A stretch of DNA of 64,000 nucleotides from Vibrio bathopelagicus (GTDB lineage Bacteria > Pseudomonadota > Gammaproteobacteria > Enterobacterales > Vibrionaceae). How positions within the stretch are numbered: position 1 is the stretch's first letter; each line of letters begins with the position of its first letter. The position numbers and the translations under genes were made by a program. Below are positions 46,730-57,446 of the stretch, one piece after another. Under the pieces are notes generated by a model. The model was not told the origin of the DNA. It made no database searches and worked only from the letters and a program-made list of their open reading frames with translations. Location: positions 1-64,000 of the forward strand of contig NZ_CP062500.1 in NCBI RefSeq assembly GCF_014879975.1. Direction: 5' to 3'.

Positions 46730-48214
46730 ATGGCTAACTATTTCAATACATTAAACCTTCGTGAGCAACTAGACCAATTAGGTCGCTGCCGTTTCATGGA
46801 TCGTGAAGAATTCACGACTGAAGCTGAATACCTTGAAGGTAAGAAGATCGTCATTGTTGGCTGTGGTGCTCAAGGCCTAAACCAAGGTCTAAACATGCGT
46901 GATTCTGGTCTAGATGTATCTTACGCTCTACGCCAAGCTGCAATTGACGAGAAGCGTCAATCATTCAAGAACGCTGACGAGAACGGCTTTGTAGTTGGTA
47001 GCTACGAAACGCTAATCCCTCAAGCAGACCTAGTTATTAACCTTACTCCTGATAAGCAACACACTAATGTTGTTGAGACAGTAATGCCTCTAATGAAAGA
47101 AGGCGCTGCTCTTGGTTACTCTCATGGTTTCAACGTTGTTGAAGAAGGCATGCAATTACGTGCTGACCTTACAGTTGTAATGGTTGCACCTAAGTGTCCA
47201 GGTTCTGAAGTACGTGAAGAGTACAAGCGTGGCTTCGGTGTTCCAACACTGATCGCTGTTCACCCAGAAAATGACCCTAAAGGCGAAGGCTGGGATATCG
47301 CTAAAGCTTGGGCTGCAGGTACTGGTGGTCACCGTGCAGGTTGCCTAGAGTCTTCATTCGTAGCTGAAGTTAAATCTGACCTTATGGGTGAGCAAACCAT
47401 TTTATGTGGCATGCTACAAGCAGGTTCTATCGTATCTTACGAGAAGATGATTGCTGATGGCATCGAACCAGGCTACGCAGGTAAACTTCTACAATACGGT
47501 TGGGAAACGATTACTGAAGCACTTAAGTTCGGTGGCGTAACTCACATGATGGACCGTCTATCTAACCCAGCTAAAGTTAAAGCGTTTGAGCTTTCTGAAG
47601 AGCTAAAAGACCTAATGCGTCCGCTTTACAACAAACACATGGATGACATCATTTCTGGTCACTTCTCTAGTACTATGATGGCTGATTGGGCGAACGATGA
47701 CGTGAACCTACTAGGCTGGCGTGAAGAGACTGGTGAAACGGCATTCGAAAACTACCCAACTTCTGACGTAGAAATCTCAGAGCAAGAGTACTTCGATAAC
47801 GGTATCCTTATGGTTGCTATGGTTCGTGCGGGTGTTGAGCTAGCATTCGAAGCAATGACAGCATCTGGTATCATCGATGAGTCTGCTTACTACGAGTCTC
47901 TACATGAGCTTCCACTAATCGCAAACACAGTTGCTCGTAAGCGTCTTTACGAAATGAACGTAGTAATCTCTGATACAGCTGAATACGGTAACTACCTATT
48001 TGCTAACGTAGCAACACCGCTACTACGCGAGCAGTTCATGCCTTCAGTTGCAACTGACGTAATCGGCCGCGGTTTAGGTGAAACATCTAACCAAGTAGAT
48101 AACGCGAAGCTAATTGAAGTAAACGAAGCTATCCGTAACCACCCTGTAGAGTACATTGGTGAAGAGCTACGTAGCTACATGAGCGACATGAAGCGTATCG
48201 CTGTTGGCGGTTAA
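46730..48214 (+). CDS. ilvC: Ketol-acid reductoisomerase (class II)
   Basis: IlvC isomerises and reduces acetolactate or acetohydroxybutyrate with NADPH and Mg2+, the second step of branched-chain amino acid synthesis. The 494 residues from ATG 46730 (behind AAAGGAG) are the long class II form, with the N-terminal Rossmann motif [19 protein letters not shown] and a duplicated knotted C-terminal domain ([13 protein letters not shown]). The 46700 start adds ten unsupported residues. A terminator follows. Confidence 0.97.
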   Translation: MANYFNTLNLREQLDQLGRCRFMDREEFTTEAEYLEGKKIVIVGCGAQGLNQGLNMRDSGLDVSYALRQAAIDEKRQSFKNADENGFVVGSYETLIPQADLVINLTPDKQHTNVVETVMPLMKEGAALGYSHGFNVVEEGMQLRADLTVVMVAPKCPGSEVREEYKRGFGVPTLIAVHPENDPKGEGWDIAKAWAAGTGGHRAGCLESSFVAEVKSDLMGEQTILCGMLQAGSIVSYEKMIADGIEPGYAGKLLQYGWETITEALKFGGVTHMMDRLSNPAKVKAFELSEELKDLMRPLYNKHMDDIISGHFSSTMMADWANDDVNLLGWREETGETAFENYPTSDVEISEQEYFDNGILMVAMVRAGVELAFEAMTASGIIDESAYYESLHELPLIANTVARKRLYEMNVVISDTAEYGNYLFANVATPLLREQFMPSVATDVIGRGLGETSNQVDNAKLIEVNEAIRNHPVEYIGEELRSYMSDMKRIAVGG

Positions 48215-48311
48215 TTAGTCGCTTAGATACTGATAAATTTGTAGAAAAAGCAAAGCAGTATCACTAGCTCCTTACAGGTTGGAGTTATTATTAAGCAACA
48301 CAACATCTAAT

Positions 48312-48350
48312 AAAAAGGCTTGGTCGCCGTTGACCAAGCCTTTTTTCTTT
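48312..48350 (+). terminator. Terminator of ilvC
   Basis: GGCTTGGTC, short loop, GACCAAGCC, then TTTTTTC. Confidence 0.9.
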
Positions 48351-48440
48351 TTTGGCGCAAAGTTATACAGATCAATAGAATGGACATTACTTGATAGGTC
48401 TAGACGCCGAATTTCAGTTCTTGATTGGCCTTAGAAATAC

Positions 48441-48474
48441 AAAAGGGTTGGTGTTTTTACACCAACCCTTTCAG
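48441..48474 (-). terminator. Terminator of ubiK
   Basis: Perfect 12-bp stem AAGGGTTGGTGT/ACACCAACCCTT; on the minus strand followed by TTGTATTT. Confidence 0.7.
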
Positions 48475-48491
48475 TTTTCTTGCTTTGCGGC

Positions 48492-48743
48492 TTACTTGTC
48501 AGCAATCTTTGCTTCTAAATCCGCTAGCTTCTGTTCCATCTCTGTCAGCTTTTGACGAGTGCGTAGAAGTACTTGTGTTTGAACATCAAACTCTTCACGG
48601 CTAACAACGTCTAGCTTGTTTAGTTGGCCTTGGATAACTTGGCGAACTTTTTGATCTACATCTGAACCAAGCTCTTTTACTGGTTGAGGCATAGAGTCGT
48701 GGATCTGCTTAGCAATCTGTTCTAGTTTTTTTGGATCAAACAT
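48492..48743 (-). CDS. ubiK: Ubiquinone biosynthesis accessory factor UbiK
   Basis: An 83-residue BMFP/YqiC-family protein that assists aerobic ubiquinone synthesis, probably by bridging the soluble Ubi complex and membrane lipids with Ubi[20 protein letters not shown] is the family N-terminus. The C-terminal half (about 45-80) is a clear heptad-rich coiled coil, [20 protein letters not shown]. It stands alone between two terminators. Confidence 0.92.
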   Translation of the reverse strand: MFDPKKLEQIAKQIHDSMPQPVKELGSDVDQKVRQVIQGQLNKLDVVSREEFDVQTQVLLRTRQKLTEMEQKLADLEAKIADK

Positions 48744-48813
48744 ATCAATTAAAACTCCTGAATATTTCCTACCATTCTATTTAATCACGCCGAAGAAGTC
48801 GCCTCTGGCGTAT

Positions 48814-48843
48814 AAAAAAAGGCCACCGAAGTAGCCTTTTTAA
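48814..48843 (-). terminator. Terminator of the vexRAB operon
   Basis: Imperfect stem AAAAAGGC/GCCTTTTT around CACCGAAGTA; on the minus strand it ends in a T run. Confidence 0.7.
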
Positions 48844-48863
48844 TTGTTAACACGACTTAGATA

Positions 48864-51800
48864 TTACTTATTATCAGCTAACTCTCTGTGAGCCGCTTTT
48901 GCTTCATCGACGCGAGCTAGTTTTTCTAGGTCTTTGTCTTCAACAAATACAGGTAGCGGTTTGTGCTTCTCAGCTAGGTAGCTGTAGATTACTGGCAGCA
49001 CAAACAAGGTAAACAATGTACCGATTGCTAGACCAGCAACGATTACGATACCGATACTGAAACGTTGAGCTGCACCTGCACCACTTGCGTACATCAGTGG
49101 AATTAGACCTGCGATCATCGCAGCGGTTGTCATTAGGATTGGACGAAGACGAACCTTCGCAGCTTCCATAACGGCTTCAATACGCGTCTTGCCATTGTGC
49201 AGTTGTTCTTCTTTTGCTACTTCACAGATTAAGATACCGTGTTTGGTAATCAAGCCGACCAAGGTTATGAGACCTACTTGCGAGTAGATGTTCATAGTCG
49301 CAGCGCCCCAAGCCAAGGCAATAAGTGCCCCACAAATAGCAAGTGGTACAGATACCATGATAACCAATGGATCTTTTAGAGATTCAAATTGAATCGCTAG
49401 AACCAAGAAGATAATAGCCAGAGCCAAACCAAAGGTTGCGTATAGTGCGCTACCTTCTGTTACGTACTGACGAGCCTCACCCATGTAGTCATGGTTGTAA
49501 CCGCTTGGTAGCTTAGTTGCTGCAATGTCTTCAAACCAGTTGATCGCATCACCCATGGCTGCGCCAGGAGCAGGTACTGCACCAATCGTTGCTGAGTTTA
49601 ATTGGTTGAAGTGAGGAAGAGAGCGAGGCTCTGCCACAACATCAATCGTGATTAAACTGCCTAGAGGAATTGCTTTACCATCTGCGCCACGAACATAGTA
49701 GTTGTTCATCGATTCAGGGTTTAGACGGAACTTACGTTCAACTTGAGGGATAACCTCGTAAGAACGACCATTCAAGTCGATACGGTTTACGTAACCATCA
49801 GACATCATAGTACCTAGAGTGATACCAATGTCTTGCATCGTCACGCCGTAAGCACCCGCTTTGTCTTTGTCGATATGGATCTTCATCGTTGCTGAGTCGT
49901 AGTTCAAATCAAGATCTGAATAAACGAACAGCGGGTTTGTCGATACTTCGGCTAAGATCTCTGTCGTGATTTGGAATAGGCTCTCGAAGCTGTTCGGTGT
50001 TGTAATAACAAACTGAACAGGAAGGCCTGAACCTGCCCCTGGAAGTTCTGGCATTTGGAAGGCTGTTACGGCCATACCAGGAACATCTTTCACCAAGTTA
50101 CCCACACGGTTTGCTACTTCAGACTGGCTTGCTTCACGCTCACTCCATGGAACCATTGATGCGATACCAAAGGCTTGGTTTGCATTAGGAACACCAGTAA
50201 ACACCTGCGCATACGCTACTTCTGGCTGATCAGACAGAAGGCTGTTTACGTCATTCATGGTGTTTTGCATGTAGTCCAAGTTCGCATTCGAAGGTGCTGT
50301 ACCCATAAGCATGATTACACCTTTATCTTCTGAAGGCGCTAACTCACTAGGAATGAACTTGAATAATAGCGGTAAACTTGCAAATACGATGATAGCGAAG
50401 CCAATGAAGACTGGACGATGCTGCATTACCGCGCCAAGCATACGCTCGTAGCGATTGGTCATGCCATCTAGTACGCTATGTACTTTCTGCTCAAACTTGC
50501 TTGGCTCGGCGTGAGCTTTGAGCATTTTTGAACACATCATTGGCGATAACGTTAACGCCACAATACCCGATACAAAAACAGCACCAGCAAGGGTTAGTGC
50601 AAACTCTTTAAACAACGAGCCTGTGATACCACCCATCATTGCGATAGGAGCATATACTGCACCTAACGTTAGTGTCATTGCGATAACGGGTACCGCAATT
50701 TCACGAGTACCGATGATAGCAGCTCGGAAAGGGGACTCCCCTAATTTTATATGCCGGTCGACGTTTTCCAGTACAACGATGGCATCATCAACAACCAAGC
50801 CGATAGCCAGTACCATTGCCAGTAGTGTCATTAGGTTCCACGAGAAGCCCATCGCCTGCATTACCATAGCCACACCAATCAGAGATAGTGGGATAGTAAC
50901 GATCGGGATAAGAACCGCACGGAATGAACCTAAGAACAAAGTAATTACGACCAGTACAATCAATGCCGCTTCAAGAATGGTTTTAATTACCTCTTGAATG
51001 GATTCATTAATCGCAATAGTCGAGTCATACATGATATTCATCGAGATGTTGCTTGGAAGGTTCTTCTCTAATTGAGGCAGAAGCTCAAGGACATCAGCGG
51101 CAATGTTGATAGGGTTCGCACTTGGTGCTGCGTTAATTGCAGCAACAACCGCTTCCTTACCGTTTGCACTTGCTCGGTAAATATCGTGGCTTTTCTCTAA
51201 AGAAACCTTAGCGATGTCAGACAGGCGAATAATTTCACCCTCACCACTTTTAACGACTAAGTTCTCTAATTCTTCAGTGTTTGATACTTGCGTATCGGCA
51301 CTGCCGTTATAAAGAACGAATTCGCCGGTAGCTTGACCTGTCGCTGATTGGTAGTTATTGGCATCCAATACCGACATAACATCAGTAGCGGTGAGGTTAA
51401 CAGCTGCCATTTTTGACGGATCTAGCCATACGCGCAGTGCGTATTTCATACCACCATAAAGGTCGACTTTAGATACACCATTTACCGTAAATAGCTGCGG
51501 GTTGATTACACGCTCTAGATAATCGGTAATCTGACTTGATACGAGCTCATCACTAGTAAAGCCAATGTAGAGTACAGCCGTCGTTGAACCGGTCGACATG
51601 GTTACGGTTGGATCTTCGGCTTCTTTAGGAAGCTGAGAGCGCACCGAGTTTGTCTTGGCCAGTATGTCAGACAGCGCCGCATTTGGGTCGGTGTTCAACT
51701 TCATGTTAACTGTGATAGTTGAACTACCCAGTACAGAAGATGAAGTCATATAGTCGATGTTATCCGCTTGAGCCACAGCCTGTTCGAGGGGCTGGGTTAT

Positions 51801-51986
51801 AAAGCCTTGGATAAGATCGGCACTTGCACCGTAGTAACTCGTTGTTACGGTTACCACGGTATTCGTCATTTCAGGGTATTCACGCACCTGCATTTTGAAG
51901 ATTGCTTGTAGACCAAGCAGCGCAATCAAAAAGCTGATGGATACCGCTAGAACTGGACGTTTAATAAAAACATCAGTAAAGCGCAT
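48864..51986 (-). CDS. vexB: RND multidrug efflux transporter, VexB/VmeB type
   Basis: An inner-membrane proton-driven exporter of the HAE1 family, expected to work with the adaptor upstream and a TolC-like channel. The 1,040 residues have the RND layout of twelve helices and two large periplasmic loops. The proton-relay aspartates stand in AIGLVVDDAIVVLENV, and N-terminal FIKRPVLAVSISFLIALLG is typical. Gene order ilvC-ubiK-pump-adaptor-TetR-rep matches the vexRAB locus of V. cholerae. Substrates (detergents, bile, drugs) are inferred from that relative. It starts 11 bases after the adaptor gene. Confidence 0.92.
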   Translation of the reverse strand: MRFTDVFIKRPVLAVSISFLIALLGLQAIFKMQVREYPEMTNTVVTVTTSYYGASADLIQGFITQPLEQAVAQADNIDYMTSSSVLGSSTITVNMKLNTDPNAALSDILAKTNSVRSQLPKEAEDPTVTMSTGSTTAVLYIGFTSDELVSSQITDYLERVINPQLFTVNGVSKVDLYGGMKYALRVWLDPSKMAAVNLTATDVMSVLDANNYQSATGQATGEFVLYNGSADTQVSNTEELENLVVKSGEGEIIRLSDIAKVSLEKSHDIYRASANGKEAVVAAINAAPSANPINIAADVLELLPQLEKNLPSNISMNIMYDSTIAINESIQEVIKTILEAALIVLVVITLFLGSFRAVLIPIVTIPLSLIGVAMVMQAMGFSWNLMTLLAMVLAIGLVVDDAIVVLENVDRHIKLGESPFRAAIIGTREIAVPVIAMTLTLGAVYAPIAMMGGITGSLFKEFALTLAGAVFVSGIVALTLSPMMCSKMLKAHAEPSKFEQKVHSVLDGMTNRYERMLGAVMQHRPVFIGFAIIVFASLPLLFKFIPSELAPSEDKGVIMLMGTAPSNANLDYMQNTMNDVNSLLSDQPEVAYAQVFTGVPNANQAFGIASMVPWSEREASQSEVANRVGNLVKDVPGMAVTAFQMPELPGAGSGLPVQFVITTPNSFESLFQITTEILAEVSTNPLFVYSDLDLNYDSATMKIHIDKDKAGAYGVTMQDIGITLGTMMSDGYVNRIDLNGRSYEVIPQVERKFRLNPESMNNYYVRGADGKAIPLGSLITIDVVAEPRSLPHFNQLNSATIGAVPAPGAAMGDAINWFEDIAATKLPSGYNHDYMGEARQYVTEGSALYATFGLALAIIFLVLAIQFESLKDPLVIMVSVPLAICGALIALAWGAATMNIYSQVGLITLVGLITKHGILICEVAKEEQLHNGKTRIEAVMEAAKVRLRPILMTTAAMIAGLIPLMYASGAGAAQRFSIGIVIVAGLAIGTLFTLFVLPVIYSYLAEKHKPLPVFVEDKDLEKLARVDEAKAAHRELADNK

Positions 51987-51997
51987 TATGCCTCCAG

Positions 51998-53104
51998 TTA
52001 CAGCTTAGGTGTTTCAGATGGTGGAGTGATCGCATCACTTTCCACAACCTTAACTTTGGCACCGTTACTTAGACGAACTTGGCCAGAAGTTACAACCGTA
52101 TCGCCAGCTTTAACACCCTCAAGGATGTGAGCAATATCAGCGGTACGTTCACCTACTTTTACAACATGTTGAGCAACACGCTGAACACCGTCTTCTTCCG
52201 TTAGGATGTAAACATTGTCACCGTATAGTGTGAAGGTGATTGCTGTTTGAGGTAGTGTTACTTGGTTCTCTAGTTTAGGCAGAATGATGTTGGCACGCGC
52301 GAACATACCGCTACGAAGCTTGCCATCATTGTTTGGAATGTCTGCTTGAACTTGAATCAAACCACTTTGGATACTTACTGCAGGTTCGATTGCGCTGATA
52401 GAACCTTCGAAAGGCGTCTCAGGGTAAGCGTCAACGAAGATATCGATAGCTTGACCTACATTAATGCGTGAGATGTCTGTTTGAGAAACCGTAAAGCGGA
52501 GGCGCATAACACTGGTGTCTTCTAAACGAACGATATCAGTACCCGACTGCAGGTATTGACCTAGATACACATTACGGATACCGACTTTACCATCGAATGG
52601 TGCACGGATTTCACGACGTTCGATCGACGCTTTCAGGCTTTCAATATCAGCCGATAGAGAGAAGTAGTTCGCTTCTGCTTCATCGTATGCTTCTTTAGAG
52701 ATAGAGCCTTTCTTAAATAGACCTTGGTAACGCTTGTACTTTGCTTTTGCAGCAGGTAAACGCGCTTCAGAACTTTTCAGGTTCGCTTTCTCAACATCTG
52801 AATCTAAACGAACAAGTTGCTGGCCGTTTTTGACGTCAGTACCTGATTCGAAAGAGATTTGATCAATGACACCGCTGGTTTCGTTAGCCAGTGTTACACC
52901 TTGGTTTGGTTCGATGAAACCAATCGCTTCAATCACTGGAATCCAGTCGATCGGCTGAACTTCAGTCACTGTTACCGGAAACTCTGGCTCAGGACGGTTT
53001 GCCATGTACTCAGCAATTTTTTGTTGTTTGAACATGTTGAACCCGATAACGCTGCCGAAAAGCAGTACAGCGATGAGTAACATGAAGAAAGTCCACTTTT
53101 TCAT
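51998..53104 (-). CDS. vexA: RND efflux periplasmic adaptor, VexA/VmeA type
   Basis: A membrane-fusion protein of about 368 residues linking the RND pump to the outer-membrane channel. It has one N-terminal anchor helix (about 5-25; no lipobox), a lipoyl-like half (VTLANETSGVIDQISFESGTDVKNGQ), a short helical hairpin (about 95-150), second lipoyl half (APFDGKVGIRNVYLGQYLQSG) and beta-barrel domain. ATG 53104 fits GGAG better than TTG 53113. It lies 18 bases after the TetR gene. Confidence 0.92.
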   Translation of the reverse strand: MKKWTFFMLLIAVLLFGSVIGFNMFKQQKIAEYMANRPEPEFPVTVTEVQPIDWIPVIEAIGFIEPNQGVTLANETSGVIDQISFESGTDVKNGQQLVRLDSDVEKANLKSSEARLPAAKAKYKRYQGLFKKGSISKEAYDEAEANYFSLSADIESLKASIERREIRAPFDGKVGIRNVYLGQYLQSGTDIVRLEDTSVMRLRFTVSQTDISRINVGQAIDIFVDAYPETPFEGSISAIEPAVSIQSGLIQVQADIPNNDGKLRSGMFARANIILPKLENQVTLPQTAITFTLYGDNVYILTEEDGVQRVAQHVVKVGERTADIAHILEGVKAGDTVVTSGQVRLSNGAKVKVVESDAITPPSETPKL

Positions 53105-53122
53105 TATGGTCAAAACTCCGAT

Positions 53123-53704
53123 CTAGTGTGTAATTATTGCGTCCCAACTGGCTTCAATGGCTGCTTCTAATGCGGCCTCATCCATTTGGTAAAAACCTAA
53201 AGAGTGCTTACGTGCAAGTGACACGCTAGCGGCTAAACTTAAACCACTTAAAATTTCATTATTGAGTGGTTTAAAAACTCCCTGCTCTTTACCCTCGTTA
53301 AACAGTAGCTCAACTTGGGCAAACATTTTTCTTTCAAGTTCCCTAAATGCCATGCTATTTATTGCAGGTAGAGAATCGTACTGAACCCTGTTTTTGATTG
53401 CTGCAGGGTTCGTACCCGCTAAGTTCCATATGTTTAACCACATAGTTCTATAACGTAGCTTTATTGAATCTGAATCATTAACACCATTTTGAACAGCGTC
53501 CGCGACTCTTTGAGTTACCTGAATGCGAACATCTTCAATTAAATGGTCTTTATCATCGAAATATCGATAAATAGTACCGGCAGCCACACCTGCTTCCTTG
53601 GCCAGTTTTTGCATTGATAAGCCTTGAAAGCCTACCTCGGCAATTAACTTCTCCGCAGCAGAGAGTATCTGTAAGCGTTTATCTTGAGATGTATTATTGG
53701 TCAT
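53123..53704 (-). CDS. vexR: TetR-family regulator VexR type
   Basis: A 193-residue regulator with a TetR DNA-binding domain (about 8-55; GFQGLSMQKLAKEAGVAAGT, IYRYFDDKDHLI) and an all-helical ligand domain. It is the first gene of the efflux operon; a perfect 18-bp palindrome sits 15 bases upstream of its ATG, suggesting it controls its own operon. In V. cholerae the orthologous VexR is reported as an activator of vexAB, so the direction of control here should not be assumed. Confidence 0.88.
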   Translation of the reverse strand: MTNNTSQDKRLQILSAAEKLIAEVGFQGLSMQKLAKEAGVAAGTIYRYFDDKDHLIEDVRIQVTQRVADAVQNGVNDSDSIKLRYRTMWLNIWNLAGTNPAAIKNRVQYDSLPAINSMAFRELERKMFAQVELLFNEGKEQGVFKPLNNEILSGLSLAASVSLARKHSLGFYQMDEAALEAAIEASWDAIITH

Positions 53705-53718
53705 AGACTAATCACTAG

Positions 53719-53736
53719 TGAATGAACGTTCATTCA
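53719..53736. promoter_or_regulatory. Probable VexR operator
   Basis: TGAATGAACGTTCATTCA is a perfect 18-bp palindrome in front of vexR, of the size and symmetry bound by TetR-family dimers. Confidence 0.75.
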
Positions 53737-53884
53737 TTATAGCCTGAATTACGTACATTTGTGCAACAGAGTTTTGCATAAATAGAGTAAAATTCTTGTG
53801 TAAGAGAGCATAGCATTCGTACCGTTGCACCATTATTATAGGCGCGCGTGAACAAATAGACCTTTTAACCATGTTGAGAAAGTA

Positions 53885-55903
53885 ATGAAACTGAACCCAA
53901 GACAAGATGAAGCTGTGAAATACGTCTCTGGTCCTTGCCTCGTTTTAGCGGGCGCAGGCTCAGGTAAAACACGTGTAATCACCAATAAAATCGCTTATTT
54001 GGTTCAGGAATGTGGTTATAAAGCTCGTAACATTGCTGCGGTAACTTTTACTAATAAAGCGGCACGTGAAATGAAAGAGCGTGTTGGACAAACCTTAGGG
54101 AAAGGCGAGTCTAAAGGACTCATTGTTTCGACCTTCCATACCATGGGCCTTACGATCATCCGTCGTGAGTACAAAGCGCTTGGCTTAAAAGCGGGTTTCT
54201 CTCTATTTGATGATCAAGACCAGTTAGCTTTATTAAAAGAGCTAACGGAGAAACAAATCGATGGTGATAAGGATTTGTTACGTGCATTGATGAGCACAAT
54301 TTCAAATTGGAAGAATGACATGCTAACGCCAGATCAGGCGAAAGCACGTGCTCAAGGTGAACAAGAGCAGTTATTTGCATTCTGTTTTGAGATGTATCAA
54401 AAACAAATGAAGGCTTATAACGCATTAGACTTCGATGATTTGATCGCAATGCCTGTTTTGCTATTGAAAACCAATCAAGAAGTTCGTGAGCGTTGGCAGT
54501 CACGCATTCGTTACCTATTGGTCGATGAGTATCAAGATACCAACACCAGTCAATATGAACTGGTTCGTTTACTCGTCGGTGAACGTGGTCGTTTGACCGT
54601 TGTAGGCGACGATGATCAGTCTATCTACTCATGGCGCGGTGCGAAACCACAAAACTTGGTGTTGCTTGGTGAAGATTACCCAAACCTACGCCTGATTAAG
54701 CTTGAGCAAAACTACCGCTCAACCAGTCGTATCTTGCGTGCGGCGAACATATTGATCGCCAATAACCCACACGTGTACGAGAAGTCACTGTTCTCTGAGA
54801 TCCCTGATGGCGAAAAGCTCAAAGTACTTAACGCCAAGAATGAAGAGCACGAAGCCGAGCGTATTACTGGCGAAATCATTGCGCATAAATTTTTGAATCG
54901 TACTGAATACAAAGATTATGCGGTGCTTTATCGAGGAAACCACCAATCTCGGTTGATTGAAAAAGCGCTGATGCAAAACCGTGTGCCTTACAAGATCTCT
55001 GGCGGTACCTCTTTCTTCGCCAGAGCTGAGATAAAAGACATCATGGCTTACCTGCGAGTATTGGTGAATCCGGATGATGACAATGCCTTCCTACGTATTG
55101 TGAACACCCCGCGTCGCGAGATTGGCCCTGTTACGTTAGAGAAGTTGGGCAGTTACGCCAATATGCGTGGTAAAAGCCTATTTGAAGCCAGCTTTGAAAT
55201 GGGATTAGAGCAGACATTGACTGGTCGTGGTCTAGAAAACCTACGTCGTTTTTCTGATTGGATTGTTCGTATCTCGGATAATGCTGAACGTGGAAACACT
55301 GTTGAAGCGGTGCGATCCTTGGTTCGTGACATTAATTACGAAGATTGGCTCTACGAAACCTCTCCAAGTCCGAAAGCTGCAGAGATGCGAATGAAGAACG
55401 TGTCTGATCTCTATAGTTGGATTGTTGCGGATCTAGAAGGCGATAATTACGATAAAGAAGAGAAGACGCTTCGCGAAGTGGTTCAACGTTTAACCCTGCG
55501 TGACATGATGGAACGTGGTGAAGATAACGACGATGCCGATCAAGTTCAATTGATGACGCTGCATGCTTCGAAAGGCCTAGAGTTTCCTTATGTGTTCTTG
55601 ATGGGGGCAGAAGAGGGCATTCTTCCACATCAAACCAGTGTTGATGAAGGTAATGTAGAAGAAGAACGTCGTCTTATGTATGTAGGCATTACTCGAGCGC
55701 AAAAAGAGCTGACTTTTACTAAGTGTCGTGAGCGTAGACAGTACGGTGAGTTGATCAAGCCGACGCAAAGCCGCTTCTTAGATGAATTGCCTCATGAGGA
55801 TGTGGAGTGGGAATCAGTGAAAAAGCCGCAGTCGGCTGAAGAGAGAATGGAAAAAGGACAGGCCCACATTGCGAATATTCGTGCGATGTTTAATAAGAAG
55901 TAA
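53885..55903 (+). CDS. rep: ATP-dependent DNA helicase Rep
   Basis: A 3'-5' superfamily 1A helicase that clears proteins ahead of the replication fork. The 672 residues (E. coli 673) show Walker A AGAGSGKT (22-29), [13 protein letters not shown] (Ia), [10 protein letters not shown] (II), [13 protein letters not shown] (III), EQNYRST (IV), [17 protein letters not shown] (V) and [14 protein letters not shown] (VI). The C-terminal residues differ from those of UvrD. Ribosome site GAGAAAG precedes the ATG. Confidence 0.96.
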   Translation: MKLNPRQDEAVKYVSGPCLVLAGAGSGKTRVITNKIAYLVQECGYKARNIAAVTFTNKAAREMKERVGQTLGKGESKGLIVSTFHTMGLTIIRREYKALGLKAGFSLFDDQDQLALLKELTEKQIDGDKDLLRALMSTISNWKNDMLTPDQAKARAQGEQEQLFAFCFEMYQKQMKAYNALDFDDLIAMPVLLLKTNQEVRERWQSRIRYLLVDEYQDTNTSQYELVRLLVGERGRLTVVGDDDQSIYSWRGAKPQNLVLLGEDYPNLRLIKLEQNYRSTSRILRAANILIANNPHVYEKSLFSEIPDGEKLKVLNAKNEEHEAERITGEIIAHKFLNRTEYKDYAVLYRGNHQSRLIEKALMQNRVPYKISGGTSFFARAEIKDIMAYLRVLVNPDDDNAFLRIVNTPRREIGPVTLEKLGSYANMRGKSLFEASFEMGLEQTLTGRGLENLRRFSDWIVRISDNAERGNTVEAVRSLVRDINYEDWLYETSPSPKAAEMRMKNVSDLYSWIVADLEGDNYDKEEKTLREVVQRLTLRDMMERGEDNDDADQVQLMTLHASKGLEFPYVFLMGAEEGILPHQTSVDEGNVEEERRLMYVGITRAQKELTFTKCRERRQYGELIKPTQSRFLDELPHEDVEWESVKKPQSAEERMEKGQAHIANIRAMFNKK

Positions 55904-55921
55904 TAGACAGAGTTCCAGGTA

Positions 55922-55955
55922 ATAAAAAAGGTGACCATGAGGTCACCTTTTTTAT
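55922..55955. terminator. Bidirectional terminator between rep and cytochrome c5
   Basis: AAAAAAGGTGACC, loop ATGA, GGTCACCTTTTTT. Confidence 0.92.
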
Positions 55956-55971
55956 ATCAATCTGTTTTGGC

Positions 55972-56385
55972 TTACAGGCCAGCAATCATGTGCTCGATAG
56001 CATCTTTGATTTCATCGTCAGAACAATCCATACATGAACCTTTAGCAGGCATTGCATTGAAACCGTTGATTGCGTGATCTGCTAGGATGTCTCGGCCTTG
56101 TGCAATTCGTGGAGCCCAATCACCAGCATCACCAGTTTTAGGTGCACCGCTCACACCGGATGCGTGACAAGCAATACAGAAGGTTCCGTAAACTGCTGCG
56201 CCATCACGAGGGCCTGTTGGTTCAGCAACGACTGGCTCACTACCGACTAGGTATACTTGACCAACTGGTTTGATGCGCTCAGCAATAAGATCTTGCTCCG
56301 CTTCACTTAGGCCTGAAGCCATAACGCCAGTGGAAAAGGTTAAAGCTGCGATAACAACAGTTAAAATTCGACGAGACATATCCAT
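55972..56385 (-). CDS. Cytochrome c5 family protein
   Basis: A small periplasmic class I cytochrome c. From ATG 56385 the precursor has 137 residues with a signal peptide (SRRILTVVIAALTFSTGVMAS). The single haem site is CIACH (Cys70, Cys73, His74), and the Met ligand probably lies in NAMPAKG. The C-terminal SCMDCSDDEI holds the second CxxC, a disulfide typical of cytochrome c5. Possible electron donor to terminal oxidases; in V. cholerae the gene also follows rep. Upstream in-frame starts (to 56427) give an unlikely extension. Confidence 0.92.
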   Translation of the reverse strand: MDMSRRILTVVIAALTFSTGVMASGLSEAEQDLIAERIKPVGQVYLVGSEPVVAEPTGPRDGAAVYGTFCIACHASGVSGAPKTGDAGDWAPRIAQGRDILADHAINGFNAMPAKGSCMDCSDDEIKDAIEHMIAGL

Positions 56386-56632
56386 TAAACTCACTTTACA
56401 TTCCCAAGGTAAGTACATGCTTACCAATTTATAGTGTTAGAGGGGTGTGTTGATTTAAGTTGCAAAAAGCGACTGTTAAATCAATGTAAATAATGGGTGA
56501 TTATATCCTGATAAGTTGTTGCAATAAACAACAACTTATAAGCTCCAGAGGGTTGTAGTACTCAAATAAGGGGTTTATCACATATTAACTGTCGAAAAAG
56601 AGACCAAACAGAAAAAAAAGTTAAAAAAGTAC

Positions 56633-56661
56633 TAGACGACCTTAGGTGATATACGTATTAT
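56633..56661 (+). promoter_or_regulatory. Candidate promoter of the tRNA cluster
   Basis: TAGACG (56633-56638), 17-base spacer, TATTAT (56656-56661), with A-rich DNA upstream. It fits the sigma-70 pattern at 9 of 12 positions. Confidence 0.55.
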
Positions 56662-56682
56662 TCCACTCCGCCGACAGGGCAT

Positions 56683-56759
<77 letters not shown>

Positions 56760-56807
56760 TCCGGTCTCTTACTTCGGTAAGTGAGAATTGGCAAAAAAAG
56801 AAACAAT

Positions 56808-56884
56808 GGTGGCTATAGCTCAGTTGGTAGAGCCCTGGATTGTGATTCCGGTGGTCGCGAGTTCGAATCTCGTTAGCCACCCCA
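56808..56884 (+). tRNA. tRNA-His (anticodon GTG), copy 1
   Basis: 77 bases including the extra 5' G; acceptor GTGGCTA/TAGCCAC, loop TTGTGAT, encoded CCA. Confidence 0.96.
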
Positions 56885-56961
56885 TTCTTTCTTTACAAAA
56901 TAACGGTAGCTTCGGCTTCCAGTGTTGACTCATTATTCCCAAGAGTTGAGACAAAATTAGT

Positions 56962-57038
<77 letters not shown>

Positions 57039-57081
57039 CTATTTCAATAATCGCTTGATAGCGGTTATATAAAAAATTAGT

Positions 57082-57158
57082 GGTGGCTATAGCTCAGTTG
57101 GTAGAGCCCTGGATTGTGATTCCGGTGGTCGCGAGTTCGAATCTCGTTAGCCACCCCA
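57082..57158 (+). tRNA. tRNA-His (anticodon GTG), copy 2
   Basis: Identical in sequence to copy 1; the flanking spacer differs. Confidence 0.96.
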
Positions 57159-57213
57159 TTAATTTTGGTAACTTCTTTGAAGTTCCCTGTTTGAGAAATC
57201 AAACGAAACGTCT

Positions 57214-57290
<77 letters not shown>

Positions 57291-57297
57291 CCTTAAG

Positions 57298-57327
57298 AAG
57301 CCTCGTCAGAAATGACGGGGCTTTTTT
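57298..57327 (+). terminator. Terminator of the tRNA cluster
   Basis: GCCTCGTCA, loop GAAA, TGACGGGGC (G-T pair), then six T. Confidence 0.85.
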
Positions 57328-57408
57328 GCATCTGGAGTTTCGAGAGTTTGGGACCAGAAGGCCGTGGGTTGGTGCGCCAGTCCGATCAAATCCCCCCCTC
57401 ACCGACCA
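57328..57408 (+). pseudogene. Decayed 3' half of tRNA-Pro
   Basis: After the terminator comes a second, damaged copy of the tRNA-Pro 3' part. GCATCTGG is followed by an insert of about 11 bases, then TTTGGGACCAGA, a scrambled T-arm region and finally CTCACCGACCACCTTAAGAA, which repeats the tRNA end and its flank. It lacks the 5' half and cannot fold into a tRNA. A weakened terminator copy follows (57416-57446). Confidence 0.8.
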
Positions 57409-57446
57409 CCTTAAGAAACCTCAGTCGAAAGGCTGGGCTTTTTTAC

